Positions 1 through 8,963 of a stretch of 64,000 bases of DNA are shown here, piece after piece. The first letter of the stretch is position 1. Each line of letters opens with the position of its first letter. A program made the translations under genes and the position numbers. The notes under the pieces are model-generated. The model searched no databases, had not been told where the DNA came from, and was given only the letters and a program-made list of their open reading frames with translations. The stretch comes from Clostridia bacterium (lineage in GTDB: Bacteria; Bacillota; Clostridia; Oscillospirales; Acutalibacteraceae). The stretch is taken from assembly GCA_017416765.1 (NCBI GenBank), contig JAFQBE010000021.1, forward strand, positions 1 to 64,000, given 5' to 3'.

Positions 1-2
1 CA

Positions 3-368
3 TGGATTCTTGCCGTATCACTGAACAAGGGTAAATACACACTTGCCACAAAATACGGCAAGGTTTGGAACAAAAACGGCATTGAATTTGAAATAGTTTT
101 CGACACCCCGAAATGCCGCAGCTTCACAAGCGAAAAGGTGGGTAATCTCACCACATTCACGGTTGTAACCGACCCGCAGGTTGCAAAGGTTCAGCTCATA
201 ACCCAGTCCGGCAATACGCTGACCTATACACAAAGCAACAGCTACATCGGCGAGGACGGCTTACGCTATTGGACCGTAGTGCGTAAAATAACCAAGCCCG
301 GCACAATCGGCTTGCGTACAAAATACGGCTATACCTGGACTACAACCGATTTTACAATTGAAGTTTAA
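3..368 (+). CDS. C-terminal part of a repeat-domain (probably extracellular) protein, 5' end outside the window
   Basis: The reading frame is open from the window edge to the stop at 366-368, so only the last ~121 codons are present. Two copies of one motif are visible about 90 residues apart: a segment ending in TKYGKVW followed by EFEIVF, and a segment ending in TKYGYTW followed by DFTIEV. The alternating beta-rich pattern, with G-x-[YI]-x-L-x-TKYG before each repeat, resembles tandem Ig-like or cell-wall repeat modules of surface proteins. I do not recognise the family and no catalytic motif is visible. An internal GTG at 138 is not needed, because the frame is open upstream. An intrinsic terminator follows directly. 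That it is extracellular is inference from the repeat architecture. Confidence 0.75.
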   Translation, partial: WILAVSLNKGKYTLATKYGKVWNKNGIEFEIVFDTPKCRSFTSEKVGNLTTFTVVTDPQVAKVQLITQSGNTLTYTQSNSYIGEDGLRYWTVVRKITKPGTIGLRTKYGYTWTTTDFTIEV

Positions 369-374
369 ACAACA

Positions 375-399
375 AAAGCCACCAAAACGGTGGCTTTTT
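375..399 (+). terminator. Intrinsic terminator after the repeat-domain protein
   Basis: A 9-bp stem AAAGCCACC/GGTGGCTTT with a five-base loop is followed by a T-run, seven bases after the stop codon at 368. Confidence 0.85.
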
Positions 400-400
400 A

Positions 401-460
401 AAATGTGAAATTGAAAGTTAAAAATGTAAAATTGATGGCGGGACACCCGCACCCGATTAC
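401..460. repeat. Dispersed repeat, copy 1 (AAAATGTAAAATTG / ACCCGATT module)
   Basis: This AT-rich stretch contains ATGTGAAATTGAAAGTT and AAAATGTAAAATTG, followed by a small GCGGG-aca-CCCGC hairpin and ACCCGATT. The same order of modules is found on the opposite strand at about 16390-16455, with a GAGGGC/GCCCTC hairpin in place of this one, and the hairpin plus ACCC part recurs at about 25146-25168. The gene-free stretch 369-665 holds this repeat, the terminator and the adjacent inverted repeat; I see no gene in it. Confidence 0.7.
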
Positions 461-465
461 AAAAA

Positions 466-545
466 TGTCATTCTGAACGCAGTGAAGAATCTTTTATCTG
501 TATCTTCTACACCTTTAAGATTTTTCGCTAACGCTCAGAATGACA
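466..545. repeat. Palindromic dispersed repeat with TGTCATTCTGA ends
   Basis: The left arm begins TGTCATTCTGAACG and the right arm ends CGCTCAGAATGACA, an imperfect inverted repeat of nearly 30 bp per arm around a ~22-bp spacer. Sequences of this TCATTCTGAGCG...GAAGAATCT type are known from many bacterial genomes as REP/MITE-like noncoding repeats. It could fold as a long hairpin. There is no coding content. Confidence 0.7.
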
Positions 546-665
546 GTGCCTTTTCTAATACAGACACAGCATGGGAATTCACAAATTGTCTTTTTTACTT
601 TGTTGTACTTGCAGATAATTCTTGCCAATCCGGTCAATACTAAATAAAAAAACGGCGGGATTAAA

Positions 666-1406
666 ATGAATTATGAAAAACTGAGGCTGAAGGTCGGGCA
701 TTTGCTTTTGGGTAAAAAACGCACGGCAAAATTTGTTGTGATTTTCCCTAAGCTGCTGTTTTTATTGCAGGTGGCTTTGTGGGGTGCAGGGGTATATAAT
801 GCTGCTGTGTTTGAAAGGGGTGAATACGGCTTGGCGTTGTCTGCTGTTTTTGCTGTTTCTTCAATTTCGCTTTACTTTTTAACGGTCAGCTTTCATCTGC
901 TGCGTGACCGTTGGCTGTTTTGCAGTATGGGTAAGCACAAAAAGAAGCTGTCGACGCTGTTGATTGAATTCTCTTTGGCGGATTTTTTGCTTGCGGTAAA
1001 GCTGAATGTTTTTTCGCGTGTGCGCTGTGTATTGCGGGCTGTTTTATTTCTGGCTTTTCCGGTTGCGGTTTGTGTTTATTGCTTCGAACTTGCCGGGTTT
1101 GAAATGACGCGGACGAAGTGGCTTATTTGTATTGCGGGCTGTTCGCTGCTGCTTGGGCTTGGCGCGTTTTTTACCGTAGCTTCGCTTTGTTCCGTTTTTA
1201 CGGCAAAAAGGCTTTGCTGTTTTGATATCAAGCATACTTTTTCCGCCTTTATTTTCAAAACGGCCGCGCTTGATTCGAAATGCTTTAAGCTGCTCAATTT
1301 CAGGCTTACATTTTATCCGCTGTTTGGTGCGAAAAAAGCGCTTGCAGGTATGATTGATGCTCGTATGCAGATTAGAAACAGCAATTCAAGTATGAATAAA
1401 TTATGA
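666..1406 (+). CDS. Hypothetical membrane protein with about four transmembrane helices
   Basis: I do not recognise this 246-residue protein. Four hydrophobic stretches are visible at about residues 23-44, 54-76, 121-140 and 152-178, with basic loops between them (for example KHKKK near residue 90). That is compatible with a four-helix inner-membrane protein. The N-terminus (about 25 residues) and the C-terminal ~65 residues are predicted to be soluble, and the C-terminus is rich in Asn/Ser. Upstream is GGCGGG about 7 bases before the ATG, a weak ribosome site. The gene stands alone between a repeat region and a strong promoter for the next gene. It is T-rich and uses TTT/GTT/CTG codons more than its neighbours. 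No enzymatic motif was seen. Confidence 0.7.
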   Translation: MNYEKLRLKVGHLLLGKKRTAKFVVIFPKLLFLLQVALWGAGVYNAAVFERGEYGLALSAVFAVSSISLYFLTVSFHLLRDRWLFCSMGKHKKKLSTLLIEFSLADFLLAVKLNVFSRVRCVLRAVLFLAFPVAVCVYCFELAGFEMTRTKWLICIAGCSLLLGLGAFFTVASLCSVFTAKRLCCFDIKHTFSAFIFKTAALDSKCFKLLNFRLTFYPLFGAKKALAGMIDARMQIRNSNSSMNKL

Positions 1407-1426
1407 ACTGAAAATCAGCGTAGGTG

Positions 1427-1455
1427 TTGACAATATCTTCCGCAGATGCTATAAT
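1427..1455 (+). promoter_or_regulatory. Perfect consensus sigma-A promoter for the small secreted protein
   Basis: TTGACA at 1427-1432 and TATAAT at 1450-1455 are separated by exactly 17 bp. Transcription should start near 1462, giving a short ~50-base leader before the ATG at 1511. Confidence 0.85.
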
Positions 1456-1510
1456 TACCCTACATTGCAATAGCTATTGTAAAAATTTATTTAAAAAGGA
1501 GAAAACAAAA

Positions 1511-1873
1511 ATGAAGAAGTCATTCAAGAAAATTATTTCCGTTGTTCTCTGTGCAGCTATTCTTATGGGTGCCGCAAGCATTACATCCTTTGCAGCAAGC
1601 AGCGCAACAGAAGATCTTATGAACAGCCTTTCTTCTTACCTTGATGCATTTAAAAATTTCGATATGTCTGATTTTAACGGCTTTGTTACCGCTATTCTTC
1701 AGCTTTTCGGCTTCAAGGGCGCATTTGAAGGTGTTCACAGCATTCCTGCCCTTATGGAAGAATGGGTAAGCTGGTTCGGTCCGATTGAACAGCTTTACGA
1801 TTCCTTCATCAACTACATCAGCACTACAGACCTTCTTGCTGTTATCGGCAACCTTATCGGCGGTCTTTCATAA
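1511..1873 (+). CDS. Small secreted protein of unknown function (120 aa)
   Basis: The start is the ATG at 1511, preceded by AAAAAGGAG with good spacing; an upstream in-frame alternative at 1424 lies on the promoter and is rejected. Residues 1-29 form a signal peptide: a KKSFKK basic end, a hydrophobic core and a likely cleavage after SFA-A. The mature part of ~90 residues is acidic and amphipathic-helical, with repeated Leu/Phe (LMNSLSSYLDAFKNF) and a hydrophobic end (DLLAVIGNLIGGLS). No known domain is recognised. The perfect promoter and frequent CTT/AAG-type codons suggest strong expression. The hydrophobic C-terminus resembles the tails on other secreted proteins in this window. A surface role is inference. 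Confidence 0.8.
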   Translation: MKKSFKKIISVVLCAAILMGAASITSFAASSATEDLMNSLSSYLDAFKNFDMSDFNGFVTAILQLFGFKGAFEGVHSIPALMEEWVSWFGPIEQLYDSFINYISTTDLLAVIGNLIGGLS

Positions 1874-1893
1874 TCAGTAACTTAAAATTTTTT

Positions 1894-1923
1894 AAAAGAC
1901 TCTCTTTAAACGGAGAGTCTTTT
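1894..1923 (+). terminator. Intrinsic terminator after the small secreted protein
   Basis: An 11-bp stem AAAAGACTCTC/GAGAGTCTTTT has an eight-base loop and ends in T residues, 20 bases after the stop. Confidence 0.85.
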
Positions 1924-1962
1924 GTGTTATATTAAAGAAAAAACAAAAACGGAGTGTAACCT

Positions 1963-3276
1963 ATGACCTACGAAAACAACTGGGAATCTCTCAATTCGCG
2001 CCCCGTACCTGAATGGTTTGCCGATGCAAAGTTCGGTATTTTTATTCACTGGGGTCTTTATTCCGTACCTGCATATGCACCAAAAGGCGATTATGCAGAG
2101 TGGTACGGCTTTTCCTGCAATATGGAAAACTGTGAAACACCGGTGCAGGAAAAATATAAGGCTTTCCATAAAGAACACTACAATTCAAGACCTTATTTTG
2201 ATTTTATAAATGATTTTACCGGCTGCCGTTTTGATGCAAATAAATGGGCAGATCTGTTTAAACGCGCAGGTGCAAAGTACATAAACTTTGTTTCAAAGCA
2301 TCATGATGGTTACTGCCTTTACGAAACAGAGTATGCACCGGGGCTTAACTCTGTTGAGTGCGCACCCAAGCGTGATTTTCTTATGGAGCTTAAAAACGCA
2401 ATGGAGGGTACGGGTGTACGCTTCGGCGTTTACCATTCCGTTTACGAATGGTGGCATCCCTATTACCTTGAAGACCCCGAAAAATATGCGCTCGAACACC
2501 TTCACCCCATGCTGAAAGAACTTATTGAAAAGTATCAGCCCAATACTCTGTTTACCGATGGTGAATGGTCACACGAAAGCTCTGTGTGGCATTCAACCGA
2601 ATTCCTGCAGTGGCTTTATAACGAATCAAGCGTTAAGGATTTTATCGTTCCCAATGATCGCTGGGGTAAGGAAACACGCGGTAAGCTCGGCGGTAACTTT
2701 ACAACAGAATATGGCATTATCGATGTTTATCTCGGTACAGAAAGACGAATTGAAGATGTTGAGCTTGACAGACCCTTTGAAGAATGCCGAGGTATAGGCC
2801 GTTCTTTCGGTATAAACAAGGAGGAGCAGTGCGAAGATTATCTTTCGGCAAAAGAATTGCTTGAAACCCTTTGCGACCTTGTTTCAAAGGGCGGCAACTT
2901 CCTGCTGAATATCGGTCCGGATGCTGACGGTACAATTCCAGTTATTATGGAGGAGCGTCTGCTTCAGATGGGTGATTGGCTGCGCGTAAACGGTGAAGCA
3001 ATTTACGGCACACGCATTTATACTAAAAAGCTTCAGCCCGGCGTATACTACACAAAGAAGGGCGATACGGTTTATGCAATAATCAACCGTTTTCCTTTCG
3101 GTTCACAGGTGCTCGAACAGGTTGAATATTCAGCTGACCTTAAAGCGGCTTTGCTTGGTTGCGATGCTGTGCTTGAGGTTAAAAATAACGAAGGCAAGGC
3201 GGAAATTGTGTTCCCTGCAATTAACCCCGACAGCCTTGACAGCAACTGGCTTTACACAATAAAACTTACAAAATAA
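1963..3276 (+). CDS. Alpha-L-fucosidase, glycoside hydrolase family 29
   Basis: This 437-residue GH29 enzyme removes terminal alpha-L-fucose from glycans by a retaining mechanism. The family opening FGIFIHWGLYSVPAY lies at residues 24-38 and KHHDGY at 112-117. The probable nucleophile is Asp199 in NTLFTDGEW, which fits the family position. There is no signal peptide, so it should act in the cytoplasm on imported fucosylated oligosaccharides. A phosphohexomutase follows 15 bases downstream, so the two are probably co-transcribed, though no fucose-isomerase or fuculokinase pathway genes are nearby. GGAG lies about 9 bases before the ATG. Which linkage or glycan is used cannot be read from the sequence. 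Confidence 0.92.
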   Translation: MTYENNWESLNSRPVPEWFADAKFGIFIHWGLYSVPAYAPKGDYAEWYGFSCNMENCETPVQEKYKAFHKEHYNSRPYFDFINDFTGCRFDANKWADLFKRAGAKYINFVSKHHDGYCLYETEYAPGLNSVECAPKRDFLMELKNAMEGTGVRFGVYHSVYEWWHPYYLEDPEKYALEHLHPMLKELIEKYQPNTLFTDGEWSHESSVWHSTEFLQWLYNESSVKDFIVPNDRWGKETRGKLGGNFTTEYGIIDVYLGTERRIEDVELDRPFEECRGIGRSFGINKEEQCEDYLSAKELLETLCDLVSKGGNFLLNIGPDADGTIPVIMEERLLQMGDWLRVNGEAIYGTRIYTKKLQPGVYYTKKGDTVYAIINRFPFGSQVLEQVEYSADLKAALLGCDAVLEVKNNEGKAEIVFPAINPDSLDSNWLYTIKLTK

Positions 3277-3291
3277 AGAAGGCGTATTAAA

Positions 3292-4782
3292 ATGCAGGAT
3301 ATGCTTAAATTCAAAAGCGGTACGGATGTGCGAGGTATAGCAGTAGGGGAAAGCGACGGTATAATCCCATTTCTTTCCGATGAGGCTGTGCGCAATATAA
3401 CCTGCGGCTTTGTAAAATTTCTCAATAAAAAAACTCTTAAAATAGCGGTCGGCCACGATTGCCGCGTATCTGCCGGCAGACTTAAAAATGCCGTAATAAA
3501 TGCACTTGTTGATTTGGGTGTCAGCGTTATTGATTGCGGCCTTTCTTCAACACCTGCAATGTTTATGACTAATGTTGAGCTTGGCTGTGATGCTGCGATT
3601 CAGCTTACCGCAAGCCACCACCCGTGGGATAAAAACGGACTTAAATTCTTTGTGAATAAAAGCGGAATAGACGGCAAACAGCTCACCGAAATATTGAAAA
3701 ATGCAGAAAATGCACAGTTCCCCGAATGTGAAAAGGGCAGAGTAGAAGCGGTTGATTTTATGCCGCGTTATGCTGAGATTCTGCGTGAAATTATTATAAA
3801 AGGAACAGGCGAAAAAACACCGCTCAAAGGGCTTAAAATAGCCGTTGATGCGGGTAACGGCGTCGGTGGCTTTTATGCAAATCAGGTGCTTGCACCCTTG
3901 GGCGCGGATGTTTCGGGCAGCAGATTTTTAAATCCTGACGGAATGTTCCCCAACCATATTCCCAACCCCGAAAACAAGCAGGCGATGCAGGCAGTATCCG
4001 AAGCGGTTGTTGAGAGTAAATCCGACCTTGGTCTGATTTTTGATACCGATGTTGACCGCGCTGCCTGCGTTGATTCAAGCGGTAAGGAAATCGCCCGCAA
4101 CCGCCTTGTAGCCCTTGCTGCGGCAATTGCTTTAGAGGGTAATGATGGCGGTACGGTTGTTACCGACAGCATTGTTTCCGACGGCTTGATTAATTTTATC
4201 AATAATACTCTCGACGGTATAATTCTGCCTTTTAAGAGAGGATATAAAAATGTAATTGATAAGCAAATTGAGCTTAACAACTTACGCATAAACTGTCCGC
4301 TTGCAATTGAAACCTCGGGTCATGCCGCGTTCAGGGATAATTATTATCTTGATGACGGTGCATACCTTGCGGCAAGAATAGTTATAAAGCTTGTTGAGCT
4401 TAAAAAGCAGGGCAAAACGCTTGAAAGCCTTTTTGCTTCACTTGAAGAAGCCGCAGAAGAAAAGGAAATCCGCCTTAAAATAAAGGTTGATGATTTTCGC
4501 AGCTACGGTGAAAAGTTCATTGAAGAGTTGCGCGAATTTGCAGACAACAGTGAGTATTGGAGCGTTGTGCCGAACACTTATGAAGGCGTTCGCATCAATG
4601 CTGATTCAGAAAGCGGAAATGGCTGGCTGCTTGCGCGTTTGAGCGTTCATGACCCCGTAATTCCCGTAAACTTTGAAAGCAGAACTGTCGGCGGCACACT
4701 TGCCGCGGCAAAGCTGTTGCTTGAATTTGCAAAGAATTACCCCGAACTGGATTGTTCGGCACTTGAAGAATATTGTAAATAA
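3292..4782 (+). CDS. Phosphomannomutase/phosphoglucomutase (alpha-D-phosphohexomutase family)
   Basis: This enzyme interconverts hexose-1- and hexose-6-phosphates through a phosphoserine. The active-site loop is TASHHPWDKNG with the phosphorylated serine at residue 108; HHP replaces the more usual HNP. The metal-binding loop is DTDVDR at 251-256 and the sugar-binding loop is ETSGHAAF near 340. The length of 496 aa is slightly longer than the common ~450-aa bacterial forms. An AAGAAGG ribosome site precedes the ATG, and the gene follows the fucosidase by 15 bases, pointing to one operon. Substrate preference (Man, Glc or GlcN) is not decidable here. It could supply sugar-1-phosphate for the nucleotide-sugar and glycan genes that follow. 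Confidence 0.9.
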   Translation: MQDMLKFKSGTDVRGIAVGESDGIIPFLSDEAVRNITCGFVKFLNKKTLKIAVGHDCRVSAGRLKNAVINALVDLGVSVIDCGLSSTPAMFMTNVELGCDAAIQLTASHHPWDKNGLKFFVNKSGIDGKQLTEILKNAENAQFPECEKGRVEAVDFMPRYAEILREIIIKGTGEKTPLKGLKIAVDAGNGVGGFYANQVLAPLGADVSGSRFLNPDGMFPNHIPNPENKQAMQAVSEAVVESKSDLGLIFDTDVDRAACVDSSGKEIARNRLVALAAAIALEGNDGGTVVTDSIVSDGLINFINNTLDGIILPFKRGYKNVIDKQIELNNLRINCPLAIETSGHAAFRDNYYLDDGAYLAARIVIKLVELKKQGKTLESLFASLEEAAEEKEIRLKIKVDDFRSYGEKFIEELREFADNSEYWSVVPNTYEGVRINADSESGNGWLLARLSVHDPVIPVNFESRTVGGTLAAAKLLLEFAKNYPELDCSALEEYCK

Positions 4783-4798
4783 TTTATAGACTTAAACA

Positions 4799-4837
4799 AA
4801 TAAAGCTGCTGTTTTTATAAACGGCGGCTTTATTTTT
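4799..4837 (+). terminator. Intrinsic terminator after the phosphohexomutase
   Basis: The stem AATAAAGCTGCTGTT/AACGGCGGCTTTATT (two G-T type mismatches) is followed by T residues, 16 bases after the stop. Confidence 0.8.
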
Positions 4838-4859
4838 ATAAATATATCTATAAAAGCTA

Positions 4860-4888
4860 TTGAAATTTGTTCGCAAAGATTGTAAAAT
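4860..4888 (+). promoter_or_regulatory. Sigma-A promoter of the glycan operon
   Basis: TTGAAA at 4860-4865 and TAAAAT at 4883-4888 have a 17-bp spacer and lie 43 bases before the ATG of the oxidoreductase gene. Confidence 0.7.
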
Positions 4889-4931
4889 AAAATCGGTTAT
4901 GTGTAAATTGAATTAAAAAGGGGTTATATAC

Positions 4932-6002
4932 ATGGCAAAACTTAAAATGGCTGTTATCGGTACAGGTGGTATCAGTAACGAACATATCAGAGGATATATA
5001 AACAATCCCGATACCGAGCTTTATGCTTTTTGCGATATCAACGCTGAACGCGTTAAAATGATGGCGGAGCAGTACGGTGTTCCGCTTGAAAGGACTTTTA
5101 CGGATAAGGACGAAATGCTCAGAGCACTCCCCGAAATTGATGCAGTAAGTGTCTGTACATGGAACAGCGCTCATGCGGAGTGTACCATTGCCGCACTCAA
5201 TGCAGGCAAACATGTTATCTGCGAAAAGCCAATGGCTATGAATGCTGAGGAAGCAAAGCAGATGATGGAAGCTGCAAAACGCAACAACAAGCTGCTTATG
5301 ATTGGCTTTGTCCGCCGTCACGGCAACGATTGCGAGGTTATCCGCGAAAATGTTGACGCAGGTACATTCGGCGAGCTTTATTATGCAAAGGCTACATATC
5401 TTCGCCGTAACGGCAATCCCGGCGGCTGGTTTGGCGATAAATCCCGTTCAGGCGGCGGTCCGCTGATTGACCTTGGCGTTCATGTTATTGACCTTGTACG
5501 CTTTATTTTCGGCAATCCGAAGCCTGTTTCGGTTTATGGTGTTACATTCCAAAAGCTTTTCAACCGCCCGAATGTTTACGGCGGTAAGGCATGGAAGGCA
5601 GCAAGCACAGGCGTTGAAGATATCTGCGATGTTGAAGATTTAGCTTCTGCCCTTATCCGTTTTGATAACGGCGCGGTTTTAAGTGTTGAAGCGGCATTCA
5701 GCCTTAACATCAAAAGGGATGAAGGCAATATTGAGCTGTTTGGTACAAAGGCAGGCGCAAAGCTTGACCCCAATGTTGAAATCTTCACAGAGCTTAATAA
5801 CCGCATGGTAAATATCGGTTTTGCTCAGGATACTGCATTGAGCTTCGACGGCCTTTTCCAGAAGGAAATTGATAACTATGTTGATGCAATTCTCGGCAGG
5901 GCAGAATGTCTTGCTCCCGCTGAGGATGGTGTTGAAATGATGAAAATTCTTGATGCTGTTTATGAATCTGCCCGTACGGGACATGAGGTTGTGCTTGACT
6001 GA
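4932..6002 (+). CDS. Gfo/Idh/MocA-family NAD(P)-dependent sugar oxidoreductase
   Basis: This 356-residue protein has the family's N-terminal Rossmann fold with VIGTGGIS at residues 8-15 and the conserved EKP at 98-100, followed by the GGGPLIDLGVHVIDL signature of the C-terminal alpha/beta domain around residue 175. The family oxidises or reduces a sugar or nucleotide-sugar hydroxyl. It heads a four-gene run (oxidoreductase, DegT aminotransferase, phosphoglycosyltransferase, GT4) with overlapping ends. By analogy with WbpB/WbpE-type pairs, the oxidoreductase may make a 3-keto sugar for the aminotransferase. That role is inference; the substrate is unknown. A good AAGGGG ribosome site precedes the ATG, and its stop overlaps the next start by one base. 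Confidence 0.88.
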   Translation: MAKLKMAVIGTGGISNEHIRGYINNPDTELYAFCDINAERVKMMAEQYGVPLERTFTDKDEMLRALPEIDAVSVCTWNSAHAECTIAALNAGKHVICEKPMAMNAEEAKQMMEAAKRNNKLLMIGFVRRHGNDCEVIRENVDAGTFGELYYAKATYLRRNGNPGGWFGDKSRSGGGPLIDLGVHVIDLVRFIFGNPKPVSVYGVTFQKLFNRPNVYGGKAWKAASTGVEDICDVEDLASALIRFDNGAVLSVEAAFSLNIKRDEGNIELFGTKAGAKLDPNVEIFTELNNRMVNIGFAQDTALSFDGLFQKEIDNYVDAILGRAECLAPAEDGVEMMKILDAVYESARTGHEVVLD

Positions 6003-7144
6003 TGAGTGAAAATAAAAGAATCTTCCTTTCATCGCCTCATATGAGTGATGAAGGATACGAAATGGAATACATAAAGCTCGCTTTTGATACCAACTGGATA
6101 GCTCCGTTGGGTCAGAATGTCGATGGATTTGAAAAAGAGCTTTGCGAGTACACGGGTGCTAAATATGCCGCGGCATTAAGTGCAGGTACAGCCGCAATAC
6201 ACCTTGCGCTCAAAGCAGCAGGAGTTAAAGCAGGTGACAGAGTTTTTTGTCCCACTCTTACCTTTTCTGCAACGGTCAACCCGGTAACATACGAAAATGC
6301 AATTCCTGTATTTATTGATTGCGATGAAAAAACATGGAATATGTCACCGGAAATGCTTGAAAAAGCTTTTGAAAAATATCCTGACACAAAGTTTGTAATT
6401 GTAGCACACCTTTACGGACTTTGTGCGGATATGGACGAAATTATGCGCATCTGCCGTGAGCATAACGCAGTGCTTATTGAAGATGCTGCAGAAAGCCTCG
6501 GTACTACCTACAAGGGTAAAATGACAGGCACTTTCGGCGATTACGGCATTTTCAGCTTTAATGGCAATAAGATTATTACTACTTCCGGCGGCGGCGCACT
6601 TGTTTGTAATATTGCAGATGACGCAAAAGCTGAGGAAAGAATCAAAAAAGCACGCTTCTGGGCTACGCAGAGCCGCGACCCTGCCCGCCACTACCAGCAC
6701 AGCGAAATAGGTTACAACTACCGTATGAGCAACGTTGTTGCAGGTATAGGCAGAGGTCAGCTGAAAGTTCTTGATAAACGCGTTGCACAGAAAAAGGCAA
6801 TTTACAAAAAATACAGTGAAGCCTTTGCAGATATTAAAGACATACATATGATGCCTGTTGCAGACTTCTGCGATTCCAACTGCTGGCTTTCCTGCCTTAC
6901 ATTGAGCGGTGATAAGGTACAGCCGCTTGATATACTGCTTTCACTTGAAAAGGAAAATATAGAAGCGCGTCCGATTTGGAAACCGCTTCACCTTCAGCCC
7001 GTATTTGCTGGCTGTGATTATATCGGTGAGAATAATGTTGCCGAAAATATTTTTAACAGCGGTGTTTGCCTGCCGTCCGATACTAAAATGACGAATGAAG
7101 AAATCGGCAAAGTAATAGCCGTTATTAAAAACCTTTGGAAATAA
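6002..7144 (+). CDS. DegT/DnrJ/EryC1-family PLP-dependent sugar aminotransferase
   Basis: These 380 residues match the nucleotide-sugar aminotransferase family. Visible landmarks are [11 protein letters not shown] near residue 60, Asp161 in EDAAESLG (contacts the PLP nitrogen) and the Schiff-base Lys190 in [13 protein letters not shown]. The start overlaps the preceding stop by one base (TGATG), so translation is likely coupled. Enzymes of this class, such as PglE or WbpE, transfer an amino group from glutamate to a keto sugar on a nucleotide carrier. With the phosphoglycosyltransferase and GT4 genes immediately downstream, an amino-sugar for a surface glycan or glycoprotein is the likely product. 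The exact sugar cannot be told from sequence. Confidence 0.9.
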   Translation: MSENKRIFLSSPHMSDEGYEMEYIKLAFDTNWIAPLGQNVDGFEKELCEYTGAKYAAALSAGTAAIHLALKAAGVKAGDRVFCPTLTFSATVNPVTYENAIPVFIDCDEKTWNMSPEMLEKAFEKYPDTKFVIVAHLYGLCADMDEIMRICREHNAVLIEDAAESLGTTYKGKMTGTFGDYGIFSFNGNKIITTSGGGALVCNIADDAKAEERIKKARFWATQSRDPARHYQHSEIGYNYRMSNVVAGIGRGQLKVLDKRVAQKKAIYKKYSEAFADIKDIHMMPVADFCDSNCWLSCLTLSGDKVQPLDILLSLEKENIEARPIWKPLHLQPVFAGCDYIGENNVAENIFNSGVCLPSDTKMTNEEIGKVIAVIKNLWK

Positions 7145-7179
7145 CTGACCCCGAAAAAAATAAAAACGGAGCGGATTAT

Positions 7180-7809
7180 TTGAGAACATTTTATGATAAA
7201 ATTATCAAGAGAGCGGCTGATTTCCTGTTGGCGTTGGCGGCACTTGTTGTGCTTGCAATTCCGTTGGGTTTGGTTGCTCTGCTTGTAAAAACAAAGCTCG
7301 GCAGCCCTGTGATATTCAAACAGGAGCGTCCCGGCAGAAACGGCGAAATCTTTACGCTTTATAAATTCCGCACTATGACGGATGAACGCGATGCAAACGG
7401 CGAACTGATGCCTGATGAAGTCAGGCTTACAAAATTCGGCAAGCTTATGCGCAGCCTTTCGCTTGACGAGCTACCGGAATTGTATAATATTTTAAAAGGC
7501 GATATGAGCTTTGTCGGTCCGAGACCGCTGCTTGTAAAATATCTGCCGCTGTACAATGCGCGTCAGTCCATGCGGCACAATGTGCGCCCGGGGCTTACGG
7601 GGCTCGCACAGGTAAACGGCAGAAACCTTATAACATGGGAAGAAAAATTTGAATGGGATGTAAAGTATGTTGAAACGCTCAGCCCCTGGCTGGATATCAA
7701 AATACTTTTCAGAACCGTTCTGAATGTACTCAAACGCGAAGGTATCAGCAGTGAAACCTCCGCCACCATGGAAGCATTTACAGGCACTAAACAGGAGGCG
7801 GCAAAATGA
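7180..7809 (+). CDS. Polyprenyl-phosphate glycosyl-1-phosphate transferase (short, PglC-like)
   Basis: This family moves a sugar-1-phosphate from a nucleotide sugar to undecaprenyl phosphate, the first membrane step of glycan assembly. The protein is the minimal catalytic form: a [15 protein letters not shown] start, one hydrophobic segment (about residues 13-36), [20 protein letters not shown], the [22 protein letters not shown] core, and [14 protein letters not shown] chose the TTG at 7180 because CGGAGCGG lies 5 bases upstream and the family normally begins there; a TTG at 7135 would overlap the previous gene and lacks a ribosome site. The length of ~209 aa is typical of PglC. Its 3' end overlaps the next gene by four bases (ATGA). 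Confidence 0.9.
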   Translation: MRTFYDKIIKRAADFLLALAALVVLAIPLGLVALLVKTKLGSPVIFKQERPGRNGEIFTLYKFRTMTDERDANGELMPDEVRLTKFGKLMRSLSLDELPELYNILKGDMSFVGPRPLLVKYLPLYNARQSMRHNVRPGLTGLAQVNGRNLITWEEKFEWDVKYVETLSPWLDIKILFRTVLNVLKREGISSETSATMEAFTGTKQEAAK

Positions 7810-8960
7810 AAAAAGCATTGTTAACTGCATCAGTTCACAATCATTTTACTTCGTTTCATTTCCCGCTGATTGACCTGCTTCACGAAAACAGTTACGAGGT
7901 ACATATAGCCGCAAAGGATATGTCGGCAAACGAACCGCTTGAGCGGCTGACACAAAGAACAGATGAATTTTACGATATTGATTTTGCCCGTTCACCTTTA
8001 AGTTCAAAGAACCTTGCGGCATACAAACAGCTCAAAAAGCTGATTGACAGCGGCGAATACGATGTTATACATTGCAATACCCCTGTTGTCGGTATATTGA
8101 CCCGACTTGCCGCACGGAAGGCAAGAAAAAAAGGCACAAAAGTTATTTATACTGCGCACGGTTTTCACTTTTACCAGGGTGCTTCAAAGCTCAACTGGCT
8201 GATTTTTTATCCTATTGAAAAGGTCTGCGGCTCGCTTTTTACCGATTGCCTTATAACCATATGTGATGAGGATGAAGCGCGTGCAAAACGGCTGAAGCTC
8301 TGTAAAACTGTCCGCCGTATTCACGGTGTTGGCGTAAACGCACAAAGGTTTACCGATACAGACGAACAGACTAAAAACAAGTTAAGAAAAGAATACGGTT
8401 ACAGCGAAAATGATGTGCTTTGCCTTTGTACCGGTGAACTTAATGCCAATAAAAATCAGAAGCTGTTAATCAATTCTTTGAGCTATCTTAAAGAAGTATG
8501 CCCTGAATTTAAGATTCTTTTTGCGGGTACAGGTGAAAGCGAAGCTGAACTGAAAGCTCTTGTAAATCAGCTCGGTGTTGAAAATTCGGCGCATCTGCTC
8601 GGCTACCGTACCGATGTGGATAAGTTGCTTAAGATCTGCGATTTTGTGGCATCTGCCAGCTACCGTGAAGGCTTGGGTGTAAATATAATTGAAGGTATGT
8701 TCAGCCACAGGGCAGCGGTTGTTACGCACAACAGAGGGCATAACGAACTGGTTGCCGAAAACGAGAGCGGCTTTTTCGTGCCTTGGGATAATCCGCAGGA
8801 ATGCGCATCGGCTTTTGAAAAGCTTTATAAAAGTAAAGAACTGCGCCTTGCAATGGGCGAAAAAGCCTTTGAAAGAGCGCAGAAATATTCAAGCGAAAAG
8901 GTGAAAATTGAGCTTGAAGAAATATATAACGATATTGTATTTAAACAGAAAGGAAAATAA
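7806..8960 (+). CDS. Glycosyltransferase family 4 (GT-B fold), CapM/EpsD/PglA-like
   Basis: These 384 residues form a two-domain GT-B glycosyltransferase. The N-terminal acceptor domain contains [19 protein letters not shown] and YTAHGFHFY. The C-terminal nucleotide-sugar domain carries the retaining EX7E motif, Glu288 and Glu296 in [11 protein letters not shown]. It overlaps the phosphoglycosyltransferase by ATGA, so it probably adds the second sugar to the lipid-linked intermediate on the cytoplasmic face. No flippase, polymerase or oligosaccharyltransferase gene is in the operon, so export must be encoded elsewhere. NagB follows three bases later, suggesting a link to amino-sugar supply. 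Donor and acceptor are unknown. Confidence 0.9.
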   Translation: MKKALLTASVHNHFTSFHFPLIDLLHENSYEVHIAAKDMSANEPLERLTQRTDEFYDIDFARSPLSSKNLAAYKQLKKLIDSGEYDVIHCNTPVVGILTRLAARKARKKGTKVIYTAHGFHFYQGASKLNWLIFYPIEKVCGSLFTDCLITICDEDEARAKRLKLCKTVRRIHGVGVNAQRFTDTDEQTKNKLRKEYGYSENDVLCLCTGELNANKNQKLLINSLSYLKEVCPEFKILFAGTGESEAELKALVNQLGVENSAHLLGYRTDVDKLLKICDFVASASYREGLGVNIIEGMFSHRAAVVTHNRGHNELVAENESGFFVPWDNPQECASAFEKLYKSKELRLAMGEKAFERAQKYSSEKVKIELEEIYNDIVFKQKGK

Positions 8961-8963
8961 AAA

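Noticed and set aside
1424-1510. Upstream in-frame extension of the small secreted protein
   Set aside because: The extension overlaps the TTGACA/TATAAT promoter and puts 29 residues before a perfect signal peptide that has its own ribosome site at 1511.
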